Shown here piece after piece: positions 18,729 through 26,081 of a DNA stretch of 64,000 nt (positions are counted from its first letter, which is position 1; each line of letters starts with the position of its first letter). The stretch is from assembly GCF_003330845.1 (NCBI RefSeq), contig NZ_CP026121.1:6677501-6741500 (forward strand), in the 5' to 3' direction. Under the pieces are notes generated by a model. That model was not told where the DNA came from and made no database searches. It worked only from the letters and a program-made list of their open reading frames with translations. The translations under genes were made by a program, and so were the position numbers. Origin of the DNA: Streptomyces sp. Go-475. GTDB taxonomy: Bacteria > Actinomycetota > Actinomycetes > Streptomycetales > Streptomycetaceae.

Positions 18729-19748
18729 GTGAACGGCGACTGGCTCCTCCGCGGCCGCGACGGCCGCCTCAGCGTCTATCTGCCCTCCGACGACGCCGTC
18801 CTGTGCCGTGCGGAGCGCGGCCCCGCGGGCCCCTGGGAGGACACCCCCCGCAGGGTCGGCGGCGACCAGAAGCTGCACCCGGGCCCGGCGGTCGGCCAGG
18901 GCGCCGACAGGTACGCCCACCTGGCCGCCTGGCGGCCCACCGTGCCGGGGGAGTCGGGGCTCGTGCACTCCACGCACTTCCGGCCCGGGCTCGCGCCCCT
19001 GGACTGGATCCCGATCGGGCACCCGGACAAGAAGGGCGACCGGACCGGGCCGCCGGCCGTAGCGGTCGACGGCGCGGGGCGCGGCTATGTCTTCGTCCGG
19101 AACGCGGCCGGCGGGGTGAGCCTGCGCAACCAGAAGGTCAAGGGCGGCTGGGGCGGCTGGCTGGACCTGGAAGGGCACGACGTCGAGGGGGAACTGGCCG
19201 CCGTGACGGGGGAGTCGGGGTACGTGGAGCTGTACGCCTGCGTGCCCGGCGGGATCCTGCACTGGCGGCAGGAGGGGGACGGGAAGAAGCCCGTGCAGGC
19301 CGAGGGCGTCGACGTCCCCGTCCGTCCGGGGACCCTGCGCGCGCTCGCCACGTCCGCCGAGCACACCACCGTCTTCTTCACGGACACGTCCGGTGACCTG
19401 TGCGCCTGGCGGCCGGGCGAGAAACCGGTGACCCTCCTCGCGTCCGCCGGACCGGGCCCGGTCTCCGCCGTGCGCTGCGACATCGAGGGGCACGACTGCA
19501 CCGTGCTCGCCCAGCGGTCGGCGAGCGGGCGGGTCGCCTTCGCCGCCTATCCGACCGAGCAGGAGTCGGCCGGCGCCTGGTGGACCGAGTCCGGCCCCCA
19601 GCTGCCCGCCGACGCCATGGTGTCCCTGGCGCTCGACGAGCACGACGAGGTCGTCGCCGCCTCCCTCTCCCCGTCGGCCGGCACGCTGTTGCTCACCCGC
19701 CGCAAGGACGAGCCGGGGCTTGCGCTGGAGGCCTGGCGGGAGGTCTGA
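18729..19748 (+). CDS. Hypothetical beta-propeller-like protein
   Basis: Protein of 339 aa without signal peptide or membrane segment. Several repeats of the form ...G-(x)n-W/Y-hydrophobic strands (for example GYVFVRNAAGGVSLRNQKVKGGWGGWLDLEG, given here only as positions about 119-149) suggest a tectonin/PLL-type lectin propeller. Cytosolic location is expected. Start GTG 18729; an upstream GTG at 18721 runs into a stop. Function unknown; a carbohydrate-binding or scaffold role is only a possibility. Confidence 0.7.
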   Translation: MNGDWLLRGRDGRLSVYLPSDDAVLCRAERGPAGPWEDTPRRVGGDQKLHPGPAVGQGADRYAHLAAWRPTVPGESGLVHSTHFRPGLAPLDWIPIGHPDKKGDRTGPPAVAVDGAGRGYVFVRNAAGGVSLRNQKVKGGWGGWLDLEGHDVEGELAAVTGESGYVELYACVPGGILHWRQEGDGKKPVQAEGVDVPVRPGTLRALATSAEHTTVFFTDTSGDLCAWRPGEKPVTLLASAGPGPVSAVRCDIEGHDCTVLAQRSASGRVAFAAYPTEQESAGAWWTESGPQLPADAMVSLALDEHDEVVAASLSPSAGTLLLTRRKDEPGLALEAWREV

Positions 19749-19781
19749 CACCCCGTTGTTCCTGAGGCTCCCGTCGCTCCA

Positions 19782-19798
19782 GACACACGAAATGTGTC
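19782..19798. promoter_or_regulatory. Inverted repeat GACACA-N5-TGTGTC
   Basis: Two 6-bp arms, 34 bp after the propeller gene and 160 bp before the nucleotide-sugar dehydrogenase. AT content here is unusually high for the window, consistent with a promoter zone. Could be an operator or weak terminator. Confidence 0.35.
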
Positions 19799-19957
19799 AA
19801 GGGTTGTACGGATGTGTGCGTGACAAGACGCACCTCGGGTGAACGTGGTCAAAAAGTGAAGGTCTTGTTAACCTCCTCGGACTGTTCGAATTTGCTCGGG
19901 GGGCCGGTTGCTGTGCGCCTGGCCGGGGCCGTGGCAACCGGGGTTGGGAATGATGTC

Positions 19958-21229
19958 GTGAGCAGATCCTCCACGGTGGATCTTGTCGTGGTCGGACTCG
20001 GTTACGTGGGGCTGCCGCTGGCCAGGTCCGCGGCCGCCGCCGGCCTGAAGGTGGTCGGTCTCGACCGCAGCCGACGGGTCGTCGACGGGCTGAACGCCGG
20101 CCGGTCGCATGTGGACGACATCAGCGACGCCGATGTCCGCGCGATGCGGGAGCGGGGCTTCGAGGCCACCGACCGGCCGGAGGTCATCGCCGAGGCCGCC
20201 GCGGTGGTCGTGTGCGTCCCGACGCCGCTCACCGAGCACGGCGCCCCCGACCTCGGCGCGGTGCACGCCGCCGTCGACGACATCGCCGCCCACCTGAGGG
20301 CCGGCACGCTCGTCGTGCTGGAGTCCACGACGTACCCCGGCACGACCGACGAGGTCGTCCGCCCGCGCCTGGAGGCCGGCGGGCTGCGCGTCGGCGCCGA
20401 CTTCCACCTCGCCTTCTCCCCGGAGCGCATCGACCCGGGCAACGCCTCCTTCGGCCTGGAGAACACCCCCAAGGTCGTCGGCGGCATCACGGCCGACTGC
20501 ACCAAGGCCGCCCGCGCCCTCTACGAGCGTTTCGTGAACCGCGTCGTCGAGGCCAAGGGCACCCGCGAGGCCGAGATGGCCAAGCTCCTGGAGAACACCT
20601 ACCGGCACGTCAACATCGCGCTCGTCAACGAGATGTCGATGTTCTGCCGCGAGATCGGCGTCGACCTCTGGGACGCCATCCGGTGCGCCTCCACCAAGCC
20701 GTTCGGGTTCGCGCCCTTCTACCCCGGCCCCGGCGTCGGCGGGCACTGCATCCCGATCGACCCCAACTACCTGTCGTACAAGGTGCGTTCGCTGGGCATC
20801 CCGTTCCGGTTCGTGGAGCTGGCGCAGGAGATCAACCAGCGGATGCCCGTGCACGTGGTGAACCGCGCGGCCGACCTGCTCAACGACCAGGGCAAGGCCG
20901 TGCGCGGATCCCGCGTGCTGCTCCTCGGTGTCACGTACAAGCCCGACATCTCGGACCAGCGGGAGAGCCCCGCGCTGGCCGTCGCCGAGAACCTCCTCGC
21001 GCGCGGCGCCGAACTGGTCTACTTCGACCCGCGGGTCGAGGACTGGCAGGTCGGCGGCGCGCCCGTCGAACGGGCCGGGGACTACCTCGCCGCCGCCGAG
21101 GCCGCCGACCTCACCATCCTGCTCCAGCCGCACCGCGAGATCGACGTGGAGGAGCTCGCCGACCGGGCCCGGGCGCTGTTCGACACCCGGGGCAAGTCCG
21201 CCGACCACCCGCGGGTGGTCAAGCTGTGA
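19958..21229 (+). CDS. UDP-glucose/nucleotide-sugar 6-dehydrogenase
   Basis: Oxidises a UDP-hexose (probably UDP-glucose to UDP-glucuronate) with two NAD. Length 423 aa. N-terminal Rossmann VVGLGYVGLPLA, central dimerisation domain, catalytic cysteine in GVGGHCIPIDP (C264), and a C-terminal UDP-binding domain (GVTYKPDISDQRESPA). UDP-ManNAc dehydrogenase (WecC type) cannot be excluded. GTG 19958 is preceded by GGGA at about 8 nt; the frame is open to 19814 over the promoter. It overlaps the synthase gene by 4 bp (GTGA), so the product probably feeds that enzyme, as HasB feeds HasA in streptococci. Confidence 0.85.
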   Translation: MSRSSTVDLVVVGLGYVGLPLARSAAAAGLKVVGLDRSRRVVDGLNAGRSHVDDISDADVRAMRERGFEATDRPEVIAEAAAVVVCVPTPLTEHGAPDLGAVHAAVDDIAAHLRAGTLVVLESTTYPGTTDEVVRPRLEAGGLRVGADFHLAFSPERIDPGNASFGLENTPKVVGGITADCTKAARALYERFVNRVVEAKGTREAEMAKLLENTYRHVNIALVNEMSMFCREIGVDLWDAIRCASTKPFGFAPFYPGPGVGGHCIPIDPNYLSYKVRSLGIPFRFVELAQEINQRMPVHVVNRAADLLNDQGKAVRGSRVLLLGVTYKPDISDQRESPALAVAENLLARGAELVYFDPRVEDWQVGGAPVERAGDYLAAAEAADLTILLQPHREIDVEELADRARALFDTRGKSADHPRVVKL

Positions 21230-22953
21230 CTTCCGAAGACACGTACATACCCGGGGCCGTCGATTCCGGCGGCCGTCGCGCGCACCGCAAGCGGCGGCAC
21301 CTGAAGGTCTCGTACTTCGTCTTCCTGGGCCTGGCCGCGCTGATCGCCACCCGGCTCGACGCCGGCTCGCTGCACCTGTACTCGATGGGTGCCATGGGCC
21401 TGCTGTCCCTGAAGATGTTCGGCGCCCTCTTCTACCGTCCGGCCAAGGCCGGGCGGGAGGAGCTGGAGTACCTGGAGAACGCCTGGGTCACCGCGGTCAT
21501 CCCGATCTACAACGAGGACCCGGTGATGTTCGAGCAGGGCATGCGCAGCCTCCTCGCGCAGAGCCGCCTGCCCAACGAGATCCACATCATCGACGACGCC
21601 AGCGCCGACGACTCCGGCATCCGCGCGGCCAAGAAGCTGCGCCGCGAGTTCGAGGCCAAGGGCGTCAAGTACACCGTCAGCGTGCAGCCCGAGAACAAGG
21701 GCAAGCGCGAGGCGCTGGCGCTGGGCTTCGAGGCCGCGCCGTACTCCGACATCTTCCTGTGCGTCGACTCGGACACCGTGCTGTCCCGGGACACCGTGCG
21801 CGAGCTGCTGCTGCCGCTGGCCGACGAGAAGATCATGGCCTCCACCGGCATGGTGCTGGCGCTCAACCACGACAGCAACATCTTCACGCGCCTGCAGGAC
21901 CTGCGCTACGGCAACTCGTTCCTCTTCGAGCGGGCCGCCTACTCGCGGCTGAAGTCGGTGCTGTGCTGCTGCGGCGCCCTGTCCGCCTACCGCGGCACGC
22001 TGGTGCGCAAGTACCTGCCCGACTTCCTCAACCAGCAGTTCCTGGGCAAGCCGGCCGTCTTCGGCGACGACCGCCGCATGACCAACTACTGTCTGATGGA
22101 GGGCCAGGTCGTCTTCCAGGAGACGGCCGTCGGCTACACCGCCGTCCCCGAGAAGCTGCCGCACTTCCTGCGCCAGCAGGTCCGCTGGAACAAGTCCTTC
22201 TTCCGCGAGTCCCTGTGGGCGTTCCGGCACCAGAAGAAGTACCGCCCGGCCTTCTGGCTGACCTGCATGGAACTCGCGCTGTGGCTGGTCTTCGGCTCGG
22301 CGATGTTCTACTCGATGGTCATCCTGCCCATCATCAAGCCGCAGCAGTTCCTGAACCACATCGGGGACTACCTGATCTTCATGGTGCTCATGGGGTACCT
22401 GCGCAACGTCCGCTACCTGGACTTCCCGCGCCGCGGCATGGGCTTCGTCAAGCGTTTCGGCATGTTCCTGCTCGCGCCGATCTACGGCGTGATCCAGCTG
22501 ACCCTGCTCACCCCGCTGCGCTTCTACGCCCTGTTCACCCTGCACAAGGGCTCCTGGGGCACCCGCCAGGGCGGAGTCGAGGTGTCCGTGGCCGGCGACC
22601 ACGAGCACGACGTGACGGAGATCTTCGAGGAAGAGGACCCGTACTCCGACAAGAAGGTCACCGAGACGCTCCAGCTGATGCGCCTGGAGGGCGTGGCGCT
22701 GCGCACCCGGCCCCGCCCGGCGGGCGGCATCCCGGCCCAGCCCCAGCCGCTGCCCGGTTACGACGAGCAGCACGCGCACGTACCCCAGCAGCCCGTGACC
22801 TGGGGGACGCCCGCACCGGCCGGGCAGCAGCAGTGGCAGGGCGGGTACGAGGGCTATCCCGACCCGTACCAGCAGCAGTATCCGCAGCAGGGCGCCTACC
22901 CGTACCAGGAAAACCCCAACTGGCAGCAGGGGAACGGTCAGGGCGGCTGGTAG
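21226..22953 (+). CDS. Hyaluronan-synthase-like processive GT2 glycosyltransferase
   Basis: Membrane glycosyltransferase of 575 aa. Two N-terminal membrane segments (about 28-70), GT2 domain with DDASADD (123-129), DSD (181-183), GDDRRMTNY (280-288) and QQVRWNKSFFRES (317-329), then C-terminal membrane segments and a Gln/Pro/Tyr-rich tail of about 100 residues. GDDR-(x)2-TNY and QQ(x)RWNKSFFRES closely resemble class I hyaluronan synthases. Predicted to polymerise UDP-sugars and extrude the chain. GTG 21226 overlaps the dehydrogenase stop. The polymer may be hyaluronan-like or another beta-glycan; the low-complexity tail is not part of HasA. Confidence 0.85.
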   Translation: MTSEDTYIPGAVDSGGRRAHRKRRHLKVSYFVFLGLAALIATRLDAGSLHLYSMGAMGLLSLKMFGALFYRPAKAGREELEYLENAWVTAVIPIYNEDPVMFEQGMRSLLAQSRLPNEIHIIDDASADDSGIRAAKKLRREFEAKGVKYTVSVQPENKGKREALALGFEAAPYSDIFLCVDSDTVLSRDTVRELLLPLADEKIMASTGMVLALNHDSNIFTRLQDLRYGNSFLFERAAYSRLKSVLCCCGALSAYRGTLVRKYLPDFLNQQFLGKPAVFGDDRRMTNYCLMEGQVVFQETAVGYTAVPEKLPHFLRQQVRWNKSFFRESLWAFRHQKKYRPAFWLTCMELALWLVFGSAMFYSMVILPIIKPQQFLNHIGDYLIFMVLMGYLRNVRYLDFPRRGMGFVKRFGMFLLAPIYGVIQLTLLTPLRFYALFTLHKGSWGTRQGGVEVSVAGDHEHDVTEIFEEEDPYSDKKVTETLQLMRLEGVALRTRPRPAGGIPAQPQPLPGYDEQHAHVPQQPVTWGTPAPAGQQQWQGGYEGYPDPYQQQYPQQGAYPYQENPNWQQGNGQGGW

Positions 22954-22969
22954 AGCCGTGGAAGAGCGA

Positions 22970-23001
22970 AGAGAGGGGCGGCCCCGTGGCCGCCCCTCTC
23001 T
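22970..23001. terminator. Bidirectional terminator between the exopolysaccharide operons
   Basis: AGAGAGGGGCGGCC / GGCCGCCCCTCTCT, a perfect 14-bp stem with loop CCGT, between two convergent stops. Confidence 0.85.
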
Positions 23002-23025
23002 CGTGCGTGTTCGTGTGGCCGGGCC

Positions 23026-24471
23026 TCAGGTGTAGGAGGCCATCGCCTCCTCGACCGTCAGCACCGGGATGTCCCGGTCGTCGATCGCCTTCATCAGCGT
23101 CTCCAGGCCCGCCTTGCCGATCTCGGTGCTCGTCGCGGGGGCGCCGTCGACGACCTTGTGCAGGCAGAGGATCAGCCAGTCGCCGCTGTTCACGCAGCGG
23201 TCGAGCCGGCCGCCCGCGCCCGTCAGCTTCGACAGTGCCGTGCCGCCGATGCCCGTGCCGTCGTTGATGCCGGTCAGCGCCTTGAGGCGGTAGGGCATCG
23301 CCGGGGCGAAGGACTCGATGGTCTCGGAGATGATCGAGCGGGCCGTGGTGAAGTGCCGGCTCGCGATCTGGTCGACCGGGACGCCGTCGGTCGTCTTCTG
23401 GAACGCCCCGTGCGGATAGGCGAAGTGCTCGCTGGTGAAGCCGTTGGACACCAGCCACTCGCGCAGCTTGCGGAAGTCGTCGTCGGCCTGCTCGGCGGTG
23501 AGCTTGGGGTAGCTGGCCGTGTGGACGGCGTTCGCGTACGAGTGGCCCGCCATCTCCCAGCCGGAGAAGTCCTGCATGGACCGCATCTGGCCCACGGTCA
23601 GGAAGCTGCCGGTGCCGATGGCGTCGGCGATGTTGTAGACCGTGCCGGGGAAGCCGAAGCGGTCCATGACCGGCCGGGCCAGGTCGTGGATGGACTTGTG
23701 GGAGTCGTCGAAGGTGATGGAGACGACGCCCTTGGGGAAGACCGAGACGGTGTCCGGGATCAGCTCCACGGCCTGGAGGCGGTAGGTGACCGGGCCGCCC
23801 GCGTTGTCGTACACGGCGAACGACAGGTCGGTGAATCCGGTCTTCGTGGACGGCTTGCCGTCGGCGCCGATGGAGTACGTGCCGGCCGCACCGCTGACGT
23901 CCGCCCACTGGAGGTGGACGGTCACCCACTCCCCGGACTGGACGTAGTTGGCCGCCGTCTTGGAGTGCGCGTGGAAGGCCCAGGAGAAGTGGTTCGCGAG
24001 GGAGCCGCTGCCCAGGTAGAACACCATCTTGGCCAGGTTCGTCACGTCGTCGACGCGGAAGACCAGGCGGATCATCTTGCCGCTCAGGCTCATCGCGGGC
24101 AGGCCGGTCTTACGGACGTACGACTGCTTGCCGGTGCCGTTGGTGGTCACCCGGACCGACTGGGTGCCGCGGACGAAGACGGACTTGTCGTTCGCCTCGG
24201 CCGACGCGGTGCCCGCGCCCCCCGGGGTCCAGCCGTGGCCGGACTGGAACTGCTGGGACCAACTGGCCCGGCGGTACTTGGGGCGGCGGCCCGACGGGGC
24301 GTAGGCCGGCGGGGTGGTCAGTCCGCCGATGGCGGCCTCGACCGCCTCGGCTGCGGCCGGCTGCGCCGCCACGTTCCCCAGCCAGGCACCCCCGCCCGCC
24401 AGGGCGGCCCCGCCCGTTCCGCCCAGGAGCAGCGCCCTGCGCCGGCTCACCACTGGTTGTTTCTTCCTCAC
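23026..24471 (-). CDS. Tat-exported polysaccharide deacetylase (CE4/NodB)
   Basis: Removes acyl groups from an N- or O-acetylated glycan outside the cell. Length 481 aa. Tat signal (SRRRALLLGG, 9-18), a beta-sandwich-like region (about 65-240), and a C-terminal NodB domain: SITFDDS (D255/D256) and GHSYANAVH with metal histidines 310 and 317. GTG 24471 overlaps the stop of the upstream CBM3/GH16-like gene by 4 bp, so the two are co-translated. The neighbourhood of a hyaluronan-synthase-like enzyme suggests its substrate is the polymer made there. Confidence 0.87.
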   Translation of the reverse strand: MRKKQPVVSRRRALLLGGTGGAALAGGGAWLGNVAAQPAAAEAVEAAIGGLTTPPAYAPSGRRPKYRRASWSQQFQSGHGWTPGGAGTASAEANDKSVFVRGTQSVRVTTNGTGKQSYVRKTGLPAMSLSGKMIRLVFRVDDVTNLAKMVFYLGSGSLANHFSWAFHAHSKTAANYVQSGEWVTVHLQWADVSGAAGTYSIGADGKPSTKTGFTDLSFAVYDNAGGPVTYRLQAVELIPDTVSVFPKGVVSITFDDSHKSIHDLARPVMDRFGFPGTVYNIADAIGTGSFLTVGQMRSMQDFSGWEMAGHSYANAVHTASYPKLTAEQADDDFRKLREWLVSNGFTSEHFAYPHGAFQKTTDGVPVDQIASRHFTTARSIISETIESFAPAMPYRLKALTGINDGTGIGGTALSKLTGAGGRLDRCVNSGDWLILCLHKVVDGAPATSTEIGKAGLETLMKAIDDRDIPVLTVEEAMASYT

Positions 24472-25940
24472 CGGGACCCCCGGACCGTGTCGAAGTAGTG
24501 CATGCCGTCGTTCGTGAAGCCCTCGATCTGGGACTGGACTTCCTTCGCCGACAGCGTTTCGTTCGCGTTGTAGTACAGCCAGTCGACCTTCATGTCCCAG
24601 GCGCGTTCCCCCTTGAACGGCAGATCGATGAACCAGTGGTTGAAGTTCACGGACATGTCCGCGCGCGGGGCGTACTTCCCGCTGCTGACGAAGAGCTTCT
24701 TGCCGTCGAGCCAGTAGGCGACGACCCCGTCCTCGACCCTGATCAACATGGTGTGCCAGGCGTCGAGGCTCTTGTTCGTGGTCTCGTAGACGCGGTCGTT
24801 CGTCTTGTGGTCGTACCAGGTCACCGTGTCGAGCTTGGGCCCGGGCCGGCCCCAGCCGCCGTTCGGCATGTACTCGTTGTCCAGCTCGCTGTACTTCGAG
24901 CCCTTGCCGCCGATGGTGTAGAAGGTCTGGTTGACGTGGTCGCCGCTGTCACCGGTGGCCGGCTTGTCGCTGAGGTGGATGCGGGCCGCGTACGTGCCGT
25001 CGCGGAACTTGGCCGCGGCCGTGCCGAGGCTCGCCTGCTTGGTCCCGGCCTCGGTGCCGTCCGTGCTCGCCCGCAGGTTGAGCACCTGGCCGTCCGCGTG
25101 GGAGCCCTCGGCGGTGGGGAAGCTGACGCCTTCCGCCGACCAGGTGTTCTCGATGCCGGGGCCGCCCTTGCTGGTGCGGACCAGCCAGCCGTGCTTGAAC
25201 AGGGCGGGGTCCTTGGGGCCCTGGTAGGCGAAGTCGTCGAACAGCACCCCGGCCGGCGGGGCGGGCAGGGGGTCGGGCGCGGAGGCCTTCGCCGTCGCCT
25301 TCTTCTCGTCGCTCGCCTTCGTGCCGTCCGGCTCCTCGCCCCAGGCGAGGACGCCCCGCTTGTACGCGGTGACCTTCTCGGCCGCCTTGTAGGACGTCAT
25401 CTCGGCGTCGAAGGAGCGGTCGTCGGACTGCTCCAGCTTCTTGTGGTCGGTGCGGAACAGCTGGACGTCGATGCCCTTGCTGTTGGCGCCGGGCTTCAGG
25501 TCGCCGGCGCCCTCGGTGAACCGCAGCTCCAGGTAGTGGTCGGCGGTGTCGGTGGGCTGGTCCATCGCGACGACCCGCCCGGCGACGTTCGAGCAGCCGA
25601 AGACGGCGTTGACGCAGTTGAAGGCGTACGACGAGGGGCTGTCGGCGCCGTCGGCGGTGAACCAGTACCGGAGCGACACCTCGCTCAACGGCAGGGGCTT
25701 GTCCGTGTCGTTGAAGACCTCCAGCGACGGCTTGGCCGCCGCGGCCGTGGCCGGGGTGTCGGTCCGGTAGCGGACCGTCAGCTCGGGCGGGTCCGGGTTC
25801 GCGGCCTTCCACACGGGATACAGGGCGGTGCCGCCGGCCGCGACCACGGCCACGAGGAGCAGGAGCCTGATCTTGGGCCAGACCCGGCGTCGGGGTGTTC
25901 GGCGACGGGATGACGCCACGGAAGACTCCTTCGAGGACAT
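24468..25940 (-). CDS. Membrane-anchored CBM3 plus GH16-like domain protein
   Basis: Protein of 490 aa: basic N-tail, one membrane anchor (about 25-43), a CBM3-like cellulose-binding module (about 70-200, with the conserved NCVNAVFGCSNV stretch), an Ala/Lys linker, and a concanavalin-fold domain (about 240-480) carrying ELDNEY. This fits the GH16 catalytic pattern E-x-D-x-E. Predicted to bind and perhaps trim a beta-glucan or beta-glycan at the cell surface. Start ATG 25940; the frame is open to 26024 over the promoter. First gene of a two-gene operon with the deacetylase. Catalysis is inferred from one motif. Confidence 0.78.
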   Translation of the reverse strand: MSSKESSVASSRRRTPRRRVWPKIRLLLLVAVVAAGGTALYPVWKAANPDPPELTVRYRTDTPATAAAAKPSLEVFNDTDKPLPLSEVSLRYWFTADGADSPSSYAFNCVNAVFGCSNVAGRVVAMDQPTDTADHYLELRFTEGAGDLKPGANSKGIDVQLFRTDHKKLEQSDDRSFDAEMTSYKAAEKVTAYKRGVLAWGEEPDGTKASDEKKATAKASAPDPLPAPPAGVLFDDFAYQGPKDPALFKHGWLVRTSKGGPGIENTWSAEGVSFPTAEGSHADGQVLNLRASTDGTEAGTKQASLGTAAAKFRDGTYAARIHLSDKPATGDSGDHVNQTFYTIGGKGSKYSELDNEYMPNGGWGRPGPKLDTVTWYDHKTNDRVYETTNKSLDAWHTMLIRVEDGVVAYWLDGKKLFVSSGKYAPRADMSVNFNHWFIDLPFKGERAWDMKVDWLYYNANETLSAKEVQSQIEGFTNDGMHYFDTVRGSR

Positions 25941-26025
25941 CCGGCGGTCTCTGGTGGAGAGCGTCAGAGCCAGGTAAACAATGGTCGGATTGTGTGAGGA
26001 TCCTATCCGTGGCGGCATGCACAAA

Positions 26026-26067
26026 GGGGGGCGGGTGTGCGGATTGTTACCGCACGCCCCACCCCCC
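26026..26067 (-). terminator. Terminator of the fad operon
   Basis: A G-rich arm (26026-26042) pairs imperfectly with a C-rich arm (26050-26067) around the loop ATTGTTA, 15 bp beyond the stop of the minus-strand fad gene. The stop codon itself lies in a 12-bp palindrome, GTAACGCGTTAC (26074-26085). Confidence 0.7.
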
Positions 26068-26081
26068 TCAGGGGTAACGCG

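Noticed and set aside
24468..26024. Upstream ATG/GTG start at 26024 for the CBM3/GH16-like gene
   Set aside because: It would place 28 extra residues over the promoter region and ahead of the natural basic N-tail and membrane anchor.
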